Shown: positions 17,584 through 26,609, counted from the first letter of the stretch. The stretch is 64,000 nt of DNA from Io17-Chloro-G2 sp963663135 (GCA_963663135.2 CAXXRM010000005.1:1426001-1490000); one strand, 5' to 3'. Notes: a model not told the origin generated them from the sequence alone. Numbers and translations: made by a program.

Positions 17584-18763
17584 CCTCCCCGGTGGTATAG
17601 CCGCGGGTCGGCGTCGATTGCGGCATCCAGCTCATGGGTTTGACCTTTTCCCGGACCAATGTCCCAAACAGCGCCACCGATCCCGCGGCCACTGCAAGGT
17701 TGATCGCCGCCATTATCCAGAGGTCCCCCGTACTCAACAAGCCCGCGGCATCCCGGAAGAAGAACACCTCCAGCGAGGTCGCCAGGAGGTTGATCAGGCT
17801 GAGTGGCAGCAGGAATTTCCAGGCCAACGCCATTATCTGATCGATTCTAAGCCGGGGATACGTCGCTCGAATCCAGATGAAACCGAAGGCAATCACACCC
17901 ACTTTCAGCAGGAACCAAAGCCACCCCAGGTAGAGCGAAGCGGGTCCGGACCAACCACTGAGGAACAAGGTGACTATCACGGCAGACGCGGCGGCCACAC
18001 CACCGAATTCCGCGGCTTGGATCAACGCGAACTTAACGCCGCTGTACTCGGTGTGGTAACCGGCCACCAACTCCGACTCAGCTTCCGCCACGTCGAAGGG
18101 CGTGCGGTTAAGCTCTGCGGACGTTCCAGCCAGGAAGACGAAGAACGCCAGGGGTTGGACCAAGAAGAAAGGGACGGTCTGGGCGCTGACCACGTCGGCC
18201 ATCGACATGGACCCGGCCACGATCACCACTCCCAACAGGGCGGTCACCACGGGGACTTCATAGCTGATTAAAACCGCCACGCCCCGGGTGGCGCCGAACA
18301 TGGCAAAACGGTTGTTGGACGCCCATCCGGCCATGAAAATGGCCAAAGAAGTAACGGACGTAACCGCCAAAACGTAAAGTACGCCAACGTTCAAATTGAC
18401 CAGGGCAGTGTTTTGGGCAAAAGGCACCACCGCCATCATAAGGATGACCGGCATGACCATTGCAATGGGCACCAGGAAAAATACCGGGCGGTCTGCGTTC
18501 GCCGGGGTCAAGTCCTCTTTGAACACGAGCTTGAGCATGTCGGCGAAGGGCTGGAAAAGTCCAAACGGCCCCCACCGGTTGGGGCCGACCCGGTTGTGGA
18601 AACGGCCGATGAGCCGCCGCTCCAACCAAACGAACACCGCAGCGCCCATAAGAACTGCGTTGACCAGGATCACCATGATTACCAACCCGGCGGCCAAGTG
18701 AGACAGCCAGGAAGGCGCTACGTGGATGACCATGTCGTAAATCACGGCGTAGAGGCCGCTCAT
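17576..18763 (-). CDS. nuoH: NADH-quinone oxidoreductase subunit H
   Basis: A 395-residue membrane subunit that forms the quinone-access cavity and joins the two arms of complex I. The conserved acidic loop ELNRTPFDVAEAESELVAG and the GPFGLFQPFADMLKLVFKED segment are both intact. About eight to nine membrane helices are visible. It overlaps nuoD upstream by ATGA and nuoI downstream by 8 bp, consistent with tight coupling. Confidence 0.97.
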   Translation of the reverse strand: MSGLYAVIYDMVIHVAPSWLSHLAAGLVIMVILVNAVLMGAAVFVWLERRLIGRFHNRVGPNRWGPFGLFQPFADMLKLVFKEDLTPANADRPVFFLVPIAMVMPVILMMAVVPFAQNTALVNLNVGVLYVLAVTSVTSLAIFMAGWASNNRFAMFGATRGVAVLISYEVPVVTALLGVVIVAGSMSMADVVSAQTVPFFLVQPLAFFVFLAGTSAELNRTPFDVAEAESELVAGYHTEYSGVKFALIQAAEFGGVAAASAVIVTLFLSGWSGPASLYLGWLWFLLKVGVIAFGFIWIRATYPRLRIDQIMALAWKFLLPLSLINLLATSLEVFFFRDAAGLLSTGDLWIMAAINLAVAAGSVALFGTLVREKVKPMSWMPQSTPTRGYTTGEVG

Positions 18764-19866
18764 CGGTCAACCTCACCCATGTTGATGTCCACGCTGCCAA
18801 GGGTGACGATCATGTCGGCCAGTTTCCAACCCACCAACAGGTGCTCGGTGGCGGTCAGGTTAATCAAAGACGGCGATCGGATTTTGCACCGGTAGGGGCT
18901 TATCCCCCCGTCGCTCACCAGGTAGAAGGCCAACTCGCCTTTGGATGCCTCCACTCTGCCGTAGGCCTCCGTCCCGGGCCGCGGTCTCAAGACCAGGGGC
19001 AACTCCAACCGGGCAGGACCGGGCTCGATTTGCTCGACGCATTGGCGGACGATTCGGATGCTCTGGTGTATCTCTTGCATGCGCACCCAAAAGCGGTCGT
19101 AGTTGTCGCCGTTCTGGGCCACCGGAACGTCAAACTCCACCTGGTCGTAGGCGTCGTATGGCTCCATCTTCCGCCAGTCCCAGGCCAGGCCGGAAGCCCG
19201 CAGGACTGGTCCGCTGACTGACGAGTTAACGGCCAGGTCCAGTGGCAGCGTACTTACTCCCCGCGTCCGGACCATGACGATTTCGTTCTCCAGCAACAAC
19301 TGCTCGATCTCGCCGAACTCCGATGGGAACTCTTCGAGGAACGTGTTCAGCGCCGGCCAAAAGTCCTTCGGGGCGTCGGCAAAGACACCTCCGGGTCGCA
19401 TGTAGCTGAGGGTGATTCTTGCCCCGCACAACATTTCGAACAGGTCCAGGATTTTCTCACGGGTGCGAAAACAGTACATCAAAGGGGTGCCCAAGGCGCC
19501 CAGGTCTTGCACGAAAAATCCAATGCCCATCAGGTGGCTGGCAACCCTTTGAAGTTCCGCCACCAACGTACGCAAGTACTTGGCCCGAGGGGGAGGTTCA
19601 ACACCGAGCAGTTTTTCCACGGCCAAGCAGTAGGCCTGGTTGTTAATCATGGAGGAGACGTAATCCAAGCGGTCGGTTAGCGTCACAATCTGAACGTAGT
19701 TACGCTCTTCCGCCAGCTTCTCGGTGCCCCGGTGCAAGTACCCGAAAACCGGCTCCACTTCCATGATTTCTTCGCCGTCAAAGGTCACGCGCAGCCGGAA
19801 CACCCCATGGGTGCTGGGATGCTGCGGACCAACGTTGACGGTCATCGGCTCGGTGTGAATTGTCAT
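18760..19866 (-). CDS. nuoD: NADH-quinone oxidoreductase subunit D (49 kDa)
   Basis: A 368-residue peripheral-arm subunit related to [NiFe]-hydrogenase large subunits that lines the quinone site. The VGPQHPSTHG loop near the N-terminus carries the quinone-contacting His. FGYLHRGTEK, TDRLDYVSSM and the C-terminal DINMGEVDR are standard. The hydrogenase nickel-binding cysteines are absent, as expected. The stop overlaps the nuoH start in ATGA. A 76-bp gap separates it from nuoC. Confidence 0.97.
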   Translation of the reverse strand: MTIHTEPMTVNVGPQHPSTHGVFRLRVTFDGEEIMEVEPVFGYLHRGTEKLAEERNYVQIVTLTDRLDYVSSMINNQAYCLAVEKLLGVEPPPRAKYLRTLVAELQRVASHLMGIGFFVQDLGALGTPLMYCFRTREKILDLFEMLCGARITLSYMRPGGVFADAPKDFWPALNTFLEEFPSEFGEIEQLLLENEIVMVRTRGVSTLPLDLAVNSSVSGPVLRASGLAWDWRKMEPYDAYDQVEFDVPVAQNGDNYDRFWVRMQEIHQSIRIVRQCVEQIEPGPARLELPLVLRPRPGTEAYGRVEASKGELAFYLVSDGGISPYRCKIRSPSLINLTATEHLLVGWKLADMIVTLGSVDINMGEVDR

Positions 19867-19942
19867 GGCGCGACCGAAGCAGTCCTGCCCCGGTTAAGCT
19901 CCGAGCCGCCGGCGATGCTCAACTGCCGTACAAGGTCGGCGT

Positions 19943-20398
19943 TCACAAATAGTCCTTCCTCAAAGGATGTCCCTCAAAACCCTCCCAAAGCATGATCCGC
20001 TTCAGGTTGGGGTGACCCTCAAAGCGCACACCCATCAGGTCCCACACTTCCCTTTCTTGAAAATCGGCCCCCCGCCAGATGTTGTAGACCGATGGCAAGG
20101 ACAACTGTTCCCGGCCAAACAGTTTGGTTTTGATCACGGCGGTGTGGCGATGGGTGAAGGACGTGAGATGGTAAACCACTTCAATGTGGTCGATGTAGTC
20201 CACCGCGGAGATGGCGTTCAAAAATTGGAAGTCCAGGTTGGGTGAATTTCGCAAGAAATGGGCGGCGTCAGCCACCCGGGAGGGCTCCAACCACAAGGTT
20301 AGGTCTTCCCAACGTACCACCGACCCCGGAACCGCCTCATCCACAAGTCCCGCAAGGTATTCTGCTTCCAGCGGCTGGACTGTCGTCGAGGCGCTCAA
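19943..20398 (-). CDS. nuoC: NADH-quinone oxidoreductase subunit C (30 kDa)
   Basis: A 151-residue peripheral-arm subunit. The C-terminal signature EREVWDLMGVRFEGHPNLKRI and the ending HPLRKDYL are diagnostic. I place the start at the TTG of a TTGA overlap with the nuoB stop (20395-20398); GAGG lies about 8 nt upstream. A longer open frame continues upstream, but that part overlaps the nuoB 3' end and has no NuoC-like sequence. NuoC and NuoD are separate here rather than fused. Confidence 0.93.
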   Translation of the reverse strand: MSASTTVQPLEAEYLAGLVDEAVPGSVVRWEDLTLWLEPSRVADAAHFLRNSPNLDFQFLNAISAVDYIDHIEVVYHLTSFTHRHTAVIKTKLFGREQLSLPSVYNIWRGADFQEREVWDLMGVRFEGHPNLKRIMLWEGFEGHPLRKDYL

Positions 20399-21060
20399 GC
20401 CGCGGCCTCGTCGGGATTCGGAACAGGCGACGCCCCCGAGAGGGGCCGGCCGGCCGAAGCGCCGACGTTTCGGTATTTCTTGATCTTTTCGTGAAGTTCC
20501 ATAATGCCGTAAAGCAGGGCGTCCGGCCTCGGCGGACACCCGGGCACGTACACGTCTACAGGAACAATGTGGTCGACACCGGGCACCACGCTATATGACC
20601 CGTAATACGGGCCCCCGCTGGTAGCGCACACGCCCATGGCAATCACCCACTTGGGGTCCGCCATCTGCTCGTAAATGCGCTGAATCGCCGGAGACATTTT
20701 CCAGGTGACAGTCCCCGCCACGATCATCAGGTCGGCCTGGCGGGGCGACGCCCGGAATGCCTCCATCCCGAATCGGGCGATGTCGAACCGGCCCATGGCC
20801 GTAGCGATCATCTCAAATGCACAGCAGGCCAGCCCAAAGGTAACCGGCCAGAGGGCAGATTTGCGGCTCCAGTTCACGAGGGCATCCACCGAGGTCACCA
20901 CCAGGTTGCCCTTCAGGTCGTCCGGAACCTCAATCAAAGGCTCGGCCAACGGCTCCAGAGAGGTGTCCTTCAAATGCTGGACCCTCTGGCCTTCTTCCTG
21001 GTCCACGGCCCAGGTCCTGGAAGGCAAGGGGCCACCGGCTAGGGGCGAATCTTGGGTCAA
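20395..21060 (-). CDS. nuoB: NADH-quinone oxidoreductase subunit B (cluster N2)
   Basis: A 221-residue subunit that holds cluster N2, the immediate electron donor to quinone. The cluster ligands are C79-C80 (LACCAFEM), C145 (GVCATSGG) and C175 (VPGCPPRPD). A variable 45-residue N-terminus and a 25-residue C-terminal tail flank the core. The start is TTG at 21060, preceded by a strong GGAGGTGA six nt away. It follows nuoA by 6 bp and overlaps nuoC by 4 bp. Confidence 0.96.
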   Translation of the reverse strand: MTQDSPLAGGPLPSRTWAVDQEEGQRVQHLKDTSLEPLAEPLIEVPDDLKGNLVVTSVDALVNWSRKSALWPVTFGLACCAFEMIATAMGRFDIARFGMEAFRASPRQADLMIVAGTVTWKMSPAIQRIYEQMADPKWVIAMGVCATSGGPYYGSYSVVPGVDHIVPVDVYVPGCPPRPDALLYGIMELHEKIKKYRNVGASAGRPLSGASPVPNPDEAAA

Positions 21061-21066
21061 TCTAGG

Positions 21067-21447
21067 TCACCTCCATTCCAGGTCTTTCTTGCGCCAAGCG
21101 TAGGCCAATCCCACCAGCAGGATCAGCACGAATACTCCCATCTCTATCAAGGCAAAAAGCTCCAATTGGAGGAACTTGGCCGCCCAGGGATACAGGAACA
21201 CCACCTCCACGTCAAAGATGACGAACAGGATGGCGTACATGTAGAAGCGGAAGTTGAACTGGCTCCATCGACCCCCAATAGCCTCCATTCCGCACTCATA
21301 GGTCTCCAACTTTACCGGCGACGGATTGTTGGGGCGAATGCCGAACCGAGAGGTGAGACGGGACGCCAGAATCATACTAACGGGTACAACGAACGCAATG
21401 ACCGCGAATAGCGCGATCAGGCCGTATTGCCGATAATATTCGTCCAT
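21067..21447 (-). CDS. nuoA: NADH-quinone oxidoreductase subunit A
   Basis: A 126-residue, three-helix membrane subunit and first gene of the nuo operon. The loop YECGMEAIGGRW carries the conserved Cys near the quinone site, and FVIFDVEVVFLYPWA has the conserved acids of helix 2. I use the ATG at 21447 (MDEYYRQYG); the open frame runs another 80 codons upstream, but that stretch contains the promoter and does not resemble NuoA. Confidence 0.95.
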   Translation of the reverse strand: MDEYYRQYGLIALFAVIAFVVPVSMILASRLTSRFGIRPNNPSPVKLETYECGMEAIGGRWSQFNFRFYMYAILFVIFDVEVVFLYPWAAKFLQLELFALIEMGVFVLILLVGLAYAWRKKDLEWR

Positions 21448-21517
21448 GACAGACCTAGGCGCCCTGTGGTGTTCTACCGGGGGTTGGACCGGACTTGTCC
21501 GGGATTTAAACGGCTGG

Positions 21518-21526
21518 ATTATACCA
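21518..21526 (-). promoter_or_regulatory. Extended -10 promoter of the nuo operon
   Basis: The minus strand reads TGG followed by a perfect TATAAT, an extended -10 element. The predicted transcription start is about 64 nt before nuoA. No good -35 is seen 17 bp upstream, as is common for extended -10 promoters. The plus strand of the same 230-bp region must also serve the divergent CoA-transferase gene. Confidence 0.55.
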
Positions 21527-21679
21527 TAGGCACGACGAAACACGCAGGGTTCTACCGGAATTTCCGCGGGCGATATGGAATGCCTTCCTATACGGAAAGC
21601 AACCCTCTTACGGCAGGCTGCGCTGGCTGTTAAGATGCCGGGAAGTATCGTTCCACCCATCATCGGCAAGAGGAAAACG

Positions 21680-22924
21680 TTGCCCAATCAAAAGGGACCA
21701 CTGGCCGGACTCAAAGTGCTGGACCTGTCGGTCATCGTGGCCGGCGGGACCGCCAGCAGCCTGTTGGCGGACTTTGGGGCCGAGGTGGTCAAGGTGGAAC
21801 GGCCGGGCGCCGGCGATCCGCTGCGAAATTGGGGACCGTTCGCTAACGGCGTGTCCCTTTGGTGGAAAGTCCACTCCCGCAACAAGCAATCAATTACGCT
21901 GGACTTGAACCACGCCGAAGGCCAGGATGTCTTGAAAGGGTTGGCCGAGCAGGCGGACCTTTTGATCGAGGGGTTCCGGCCGGGGGTCATGGAGCGGTGG
22001 AACCTGGGCCCTGACGACTTACACAGAATGAACCCAGGGCTGGTGATAATACGGGTTTCCGGATTCGGCCAGACCGGGCCCTACCGCGAGCGTCCCGGGT
22101 TTGGGACCATCGCCGAGTGCATGAGCGGTTACGTCGGCATGACCGGCTTTACCGATTCGCCTCCGGTCCTGCCCCCGGTGCCGCTGGCGGACGAGATAGC
22201 GGGACTGTTCGCCGCCATGTCCGGCATGATGGCCCTGTATCATCGAGACGCTCCCCGCCAGGATACGTCTCCTCAGACTACAAGTGGCCCCGGAGTCCCT
22301 GGCCGCGGCCAGGTGATCGACATCAGCCTTTTTGAGCCTTTATTCCGCTTGTGCATCCCCCACATTACGATGTACCAGCAGTTGGGCATTTCCCGGCAGC
22401 GGGTGGGGAACGACTTCCCTGACGCCGCTCCCCGCAGCCTGTACCGGAGCGGCGACGATCGTTGGATCGGGCTGTCCGCCACGTCCCAGGGCACCTTCGA
22501 GAACCTTGCGAGGGCAATGGGACTGGATGAATTGCTCCAGGACCATCGTTTCAAAGACAACCCTTCACGCTTGGAGAACAACTCGGCGCTGAACCAGGAG
22601 TTGCAGGCCTGGTTGGGGCAACGGTCATCCCAGGAAATCATGGAGCAACTTATCCCCGCCGGGGGAGTTGTTGGACCGGTGTACGATGCCGCCCAGATAG
22701 TGGACGACCCCCACTACCTGGAACGGGAAGACATCATCGAAATAAACGACCCCGATTTGGGGCACACCCAGATGTTGGGCATCGTGCCCAAATTCTCGGA
22801 AACGCCCGGCTCGGTGGAACACGCCGGACCCTCGTTGGGTGAACACAACGTTCAGGTCTACGGGGAGTGGCTTGGCTATGACGCTGAAGAGTTGGCCCGG
22901 TTGGAACAACTGGGTGTAATTTGA
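21680..22924 (+). CDS. CaiB/BaiF family (class III) CoA transferase
   Basis: About 414 residues of a family III CoA transferase, which moves CoA between carboxylic acids, or of a related racemase. The N-terminal GLKVLDLSVIVAGGTASSLLADFGAEVVKVE, the RNKQSITLDL segment and the DLLIEGFRPGVMERWNLG block are typical. In formyl-CoA transferase the nucleophile is an Asp in a GYD/GFD motif; here the aligned position appears to be G142 (RPGFGTIAE), which some family members share, so the catalytic mechanism is uncertain. A Gly/Pro-rich insertion of about 20 residues sits near residue 200. The TTG start at 21680 is preferred for its AGAGGA; an ATG at 21635 is the alternative. Substrate unknown. Confidence 0.88.
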   Translation: MPNQKGPLAGLKVLDLSVIVAGGTASSLLADFGAEVVKVERPGAGDPLRNWGPFANGVSLWWKVHSRNKQSITLDLNHAEGQDVLKGLAEQADLLIEGFRPGVMERWNLGPDDLHRMNPGLVIIRVSGFGQTGPYRERPGFGTIAECMSGYVGMTGFTDSPPVLPPVPLADEIAGLFAAMSGMMALYHRDAPRQDTSPQTTSGPGVPGRGQVIDISLFEPLFRLCIPHITMYQQLGISRQRVGNDFPDAAPRSLYRSGDDRWIGLSATSQGTFENLARAMGLDELLQDHRFKDNPSRLENNSALNQELQAWLGQRSSQEIMEQLIPAGGVVGPVYDAAQIVDDPHYLEREDIIEINDPDLGHTQMLGIVPKFSETPGSVEHAGPSLGEHNVQVYGEWLGYDAEELARLEQLGVI

Positions 22925-22997
22925 CGCCACCCAAAGGAGTCCCAGCCCGCGGCCTCACCGAACCGGGCGGCGGGAAACACTTCCAGAGGAATCATCC

Positions 22998-23789
22998 ATG
23001 GCTCGACCTCAAATACTCGTGGCTACCCGCAACCGCGGCAAGATTCGGGAGTACCGAGAGTTGCTCGGCGCCGCTTCTTTCCGGTTGGTCTCCCTCGATG
23101 ACGTAGGGGTATCCGAAGAGGTGGAAGAGACAGGGGAGACCTTCCGGGAAAACGCTGCGCTCAAGGCGACTCTTTACGCTGCCGCCGCGGGTCTACCGGC
23201 CCTGGCCGACGACTCCGGCCTGGAGGTGGATGCCCTCGGCGGAGAGCCGGGAGTCCGGTCGGCCCGGTACGGCGAGCCGCGGTCGATTGATGGACCACTG
23301 TCCGCTGCCGACAGCGCAGCGGACCAATGCCCGGCGGCCAGCATGTCTGACCAGGACCGGGTGAACCTGCTTTTGCGCAACATGGCGGGCATACCCTGGG
23401 CCCGCCGCACCGCTCGCTTCCGATGCGTGATTTGCATTGCCGGGCCATCGGCGGCCGAAAGCCTTGATTGGTCGCTCGTCAAGCCTCACCATTCATCCGA
23501 CGTTGGGGCCCCTTCCCGAACCCTGTTGGGGCAGGCCGGGACTAGGGGAAGTCTATCAGCCGCAGGCGAGGGCCGGGGCTTGGCTTTCTTTGAGGGCGGC
23601 GTGGCCGGGATGATACAATATCAACCTCAAGGGGAAGAGGGATTTGGCTACGATCCGGTATTCTTCCTACCTTCCTACGCCCTAACCGTGGGCCAGCTTT
23701 CATTGGTGGAGAAAAATCGCATTAGCCACCGGGCCGACGCTGCCCGCAAAGCTGTGGCAGAGTTGGCCAACCTGAACATTGGCCGTTGA
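22998..23789 (+). CDS. XTP/dITP diphosphatase with two insertions
   Basis: A 263-residue RdgB/HAM1-type nucleoside triphosphate pyrophosphatase that clears non-canonical purine nucleotides (ITP, dITP, XTP). Motifs include TRNRGK (10-15), LADDSGLEVDAL near 70-81, EGFGYDPVF and the C-terminal SHRADAARKA. The family norm is about 200 residues. Two inserts account for the excess: one of about 25 residues after RSARYG, rich in Ala/Ser, and one of about 35 residues before the GLAFFEGGVAGMI strand. All catalytic motifs remain intact, so activity is likely. AGAGGA at 22984-22989 supports the ATG. Confidence 0.92.
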   Translation: MARPQILVATRNRGKIREYRELLGAASFRLVSLDDVGVSEEVEETGETFRENAALKATLYAAAAGLPALADDSGLEVDALGGEPGVRSARYGEPRSIDGPLSAADSAADQCPAASMSDQDRVNLLLRNMAGIPWARRTARFRCVICIAGPSAAESLDWSLVKPHHSSDVGAPSRTLLGQAGTRGSLSAAGEGRGLAFFEGGVAGMIQYQPQGEEGFGYDPVFFLPSYALTVGQLSLVEKNRISHRADAARKAVAELANLNIGR

Positions 23790-23818
23790 TTCCTGTCAAG
23801 TCCAAAACTTAATCGACG

Positions 23819-24835
23819 ATGATGATTAACGATTCTTTCGGCAGGCCTATGCGGGACCTGCGCATTTCCGTAACCGACCGGTGCAATTTCCGCTGTCCCT
23901 ACTGCATGCCTGCGGAAATCTTCGGCGAAAGCTACCAGTTCCTGCCAAAGGACGAAATCCTTGCCTTCGAAGAGATTCACCGCTTGGCCCAGATCTTCTC
24001 CGGTTTGGGCGTGAACAAGCTGAGAATCACCGGGGGCGAGCCGCTGCTGCGTACCGACCTGAACGTTCTCATCGGCTTGTTGTCTCAAATTCCGGGCGTT
24101 GAAGACTTGACCCTCACCACCAACGGTTATTTGCTGAACCACCAGGCCGCCCGCCTGAAAGAGGCGGGGCTGAATCGAATCACCGTTAGCTTGGACACAC
24201 TGGACGACGACATTTTCAAAACGATGAACGGGCGGGGATTCGACACCCAGCGGGTGATCCAAGGGATCCAGCGGGCGTCTGAGGTCGGATTGGCGCCAAT
24301 CAAGATTAACGCCGTGGTCCAAAGGGGGGTCAATGATCATACCCTGGTGGACTTGGCCCGTCACTTCAAGGGATCGGGTCATATAGTCCGATTTATCGAG
24401 TACATGGACGTAGGCAATCGCAACGGTTGGAAGCTGGACCAAGTGGTTTCCGCCAAAGAAATCGTCGAACGTATCGACGCCCAAATGCCGCTGGAACCCA
24501 TGGAAAGCAACTACGCCGGAGAGGTCGCCAACCGATTCCGCTACAAGGACGGCGAGGGAGAAATCGGCGTGGTCGCGTCGGTTACCCAGCCTTTTTGCGC
24601 CGCCTGCACCCGGGCCCGGATCTCCACCGATGGCCGCCTTTTCACCTGCCTTTTCGCCACCCAGGGCGTAGACCTGAGGACGCCCTTGCGCAACGGGGCC
24701 ACCGATGAGGAGTTACAGGACCAAATCACGCGGGTCTGGTCTCGACGCACCGACCGGTACTCCGAGGAGCGCGCCGACCTCACCGCGGTCCAGAATTCCA
24801 CTCCCAAGGTGGAAATGTATCAAATCGGGGGGTAG
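23819..24835 (+). CDS. moaA: GTP 3',8-cyclase (molybdenum cofactor biosynthesis)
   Basis: A 338-residue radical SAM enzyme that converts GTP to 3',8-cyclo-GTP, the first committed step of molybdopterin synthesis. C22-x3-C26-x2-C29 binds the SAM [4Fe-4S] cluster. A second cluster is bound by C260, C263 and C277. GGEPLLR follows the SAM motif, and the chain ends in Gly-Gly as required for activity in known MoaA. moaC, its partner, is two genes downstream, and a molybdopterin oxidoreductase lies at 30.5 kb. Two consecutive ATGs make the exact start ambiguous by one codon. Confidence 0.96.
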   Translation: MMINDSFGRPMRDLRISVTDRCNFRCPYCMPAEIFGESYQFLPKDEILAFEEIHRLAQIFSGLGVNKLRITGGEPLLRTDLNVLIGLLSQIPGVEDLTLTTNGYLLNHQAARLKEAGLNRITVSLDTLDDDIFKTMNGRGFDTQRVIQGIQRASEVGLAPIKINAVVQRGVNDHTLVDLARHFKGSGHIVRFIEYMDVGNRNGWKLDQVVSAKEIVERIDAQMPLEPMESNYAGEVANRFRYKDGEGEIGVVASVTQPFCAACTRARISTDGRLFTCLFATQGVDLRTPLRNGATDEELQDQITRVWSRRTDRYSEERADLTAVQNSTPKVEMYQIGG

Positions 24836-24887
24836 GGACCGGTCTGCCGCCGCCGAAAACCTTCGAAGCGAAACCCTCCAAAGATTG

Positions 24888-25385
24888 ATGTCAAGTCGAC
24901 CGGAAACCGACGTTAAACACGTAACCATTTACACCGATGGGTCTTGTCTCGGGAATCCCGGTCCGGGCGGATGGGGCGCCGTCTTGCTCCACGGCGAGGA
25001 CCGCCGGGAAATGTCCGGCGGGTTCAAAGAAACCACCAACAACCGCATGGAGCTTCTGGCCGTAATTGAAGGCCTGGAAACCCTCAAACAGACCTGCCGC
25101 GTGACCCTCTTTAGTGACTCCCGGTATGTGGTCGATGCCATGTCGAAGGGGTGGGCTAGGCGTTGGCGCGCCAACAAATGGCAGCGCAACAGCCGGGAGC
25201 GGGCGGTCAACCCGGACCTTTGGGAACGGCTGCTTATCCTGGCGGAAAAGCATGACGTTGAGTTCAAATGGGTCCGAGGACACCGTGGGATCGTCGAGAA
25301 CGAGCGGGTCGATAAGCTGGCAACGACCGCCGCCCGCCAACGGGGTTTGCCGGCAGACCCGGGATATTCGGCCAATGGCCGGTAA
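24888..25385 (+). CDS. rnhA: Ribonuclease HI
   Basis: A 165-residue type 1 RNase H that cuts RNA in RNA:DNA hybrids. The catalytic DEDD set is D17 (YTDGSCLGNPG), E55 (RMELLAVIEGL), D77 (FSDSRYVV) and D142 (ERVDKLA), with H132 in the flexible loop. The basic WARRWRANKWQR handle helix is also present, as in E. coli RNase HI. I chose the ATG at 24888, since the open frame upstream overlaps moaA. It sits between moaA and moaC without an evident functional link. Confidence 0.95.
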   Translation: MSSRPETDVKHVTIYTDGSCLGNPGPGGWGAVLLHGEDRREMSGGFKETTNNRMELLAVIEGLETLKQTCRVTLFSDSRYVVDAMSKGWARRWRANKWQRNSRERAVNPDLWERLLILAEKHDVEFKWVRGHRGIVENERVDKLATTAARQRGLPADPGYSANGR

Positions 25386-25401
25386 CAGGAATAGGTTGAC
25401 G

Positions 25402-25896
25402 ATGAATGAGAGAGCCGGCAACTCGCTGACCCATCTTGACGCTGAAGGCGCCGCCCGTATGGCGGACGTGGGCGACAAGCCGGTGACCGACCGGGAGGCC
25501 GTGGCCCGGGGGTTCCTTACAGTCCAGCCCGAGACCATGCGGTTGATTCAAGAAGGTTTGATGAAAAAGGGCGACGTGCTTGGCGTTGCCCGGTTGGCGG
25601 GTATTATGGGCGCCAAGCGGACTTCCGACCTGATTCCACTGTGCCATCCCTTGCCGTTGAATCGGGTAAACGTAGACCTGGACCTAGACGCAACCCAAAA
25701 CAGAATCAACATTACCGCAGCCGCCAGCACGTCGGCCAAGACCGGCGTGGAGATGGAAGCCCTAACTGCGGTATCGGTGGCCGCCCTGACCATCTACGAT
25801 ATGTGCAAGGCCGTTGATCGGGGAATTACCATTGGCGGCATCCGGTTGGTCAGCAAGCGGGGCGGCCAAAGCGGCGACATCTACCTGGAAGAATAA
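25402..25896 (+). CDS. moaC: Cyclic pyranopterin monophosphate synthase
   Basis: A 164-residue enzyme that converts the MoaA product to cyclic pyranopterin monophosphate. The conserved LIPLCHPLPLN and GVEMEALTAVSVAALTIYDMCKAVD blocks carry the active-site His, Glu, Asp and Lys. Length is normal. The ATG at 25402 lies 16 bp after rnhA with AGGA nearby; the longer open frame overlaps rnhA and is spurious. Confidence 0.96.
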   Translation: MNERAGNSLTHLDAEGAARMADVGDKPVTDREAVARGFLTVQPETMRLIQEGLMKKGDVLGVARLAGIMGAKRTSDLIPLCHPLPLNRVNVDLDLDATQNRINITAAASTSAKTGVEMEALTAVSVAALTIYDMCKAVDRGITIGGIRLVSKRGGQSGDIYLEE

Positions 25897-26031
25897 GTAG
25901 GAAATGCGAGGTTGGTCACCGGGGAAGCTTTCCGCGGTGTAAAGTCCGCCGCTCAGCAACAGATCGCCTGAAACCATAGCCCCAGCCTATCGAAGCTCCG
26001 ATTCCGCGGCTGCCCTGAGCCCGGCGGTTTT

Positions 26032-26532
26032 CTATCGCCTGCGGCTCATCTCACGAGTCAGAACCCGGATAACCTCGGTCGCGTACAGGATGTACTCGTC
26101 CGATGGCAGGTCAAGCTCCAAAAACTCTTCAATCTGGTCCACATCACTCAGCCCAGGCGTCCCTGGAATAACCTTGAGGTCCAGTTGGCAGATTTGCCCG
26201 TTGGGCAGCACCACCACGCACCCCCGGTCTGCCAATCCCCGGAAGGGAGGCTGCAACTCAATCGCCTGCAACGACACCATGTTCATGAATGCCGGGTAGG
26301 GTCTTAAGCCCATCGCAGCTCGGACCACCAGGTCCCTGAGACGCGCCGCCGCGTCAAGCAGCGCCGCCTCGGCCTCCGCTGCAATTTCCTGGTGTTTGAT
26401 GTTCTCGGTGCTCACTGCCGGACCATGATAGTACCCAATAGTCCAACCGGCCAGTGGGCGACCCAGGGCGTCCGGCAGTTTTTGCCCCCGCCGGAGATGG
26501 CCTAATAGACCATCCACGGGCCTTAGCTTCAT
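26032..26532 (-). CDS. Hypothetical protein
   Basis: A 166-residue soluble protein that I do not recognise. It has a LAGWTIGYYHGPAVS segment, an alanine-rich helix (AAEAEAALLDAAARLRDLVVRA), then a FRGLADRGCVVVLPNGQICQLDLKV stretch that looks like beta strands, and an acidic region DQIEEFLELDLPSDEY. No signal peptide or membrane segment. The reading frame is long and compositionally like its neighbours, so it is probably real. It is convergent with moaC and divergent from the nearby tRNA. Confidence 0.6.
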   Translation of the reverse strand: MKLRPVDGLLGHLRRGQKLPDALGRPLAGWTIGYYHGPAVSTENIKHQEIAAEAEAALLDAAARLRDLVVRAAMGLRPYPAFMNMVSLQAIELQPPFRGLADRGCVVVLPNGQICQLDLKVIPGTPGLSDVDQIEEFLELDLPSDEYILYATEVIRVLTREMSRRR

Positions 26533-26609
26533 TGACAGGTAGAGCGGGGCGCAACTAACATTGAATGCGCGGGGGAACGTTCGGCGGCTGGCCGGGTTCC
26601 CTCCTGGGT

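Noticed and set aside
19943..20539. Longer form of NuoC starting within nuoB
   Set aside because: The extra 47 residues do not resemble NuoC and overlap nuoB by more than 140 bp; the TTGA overlap start is better supported.
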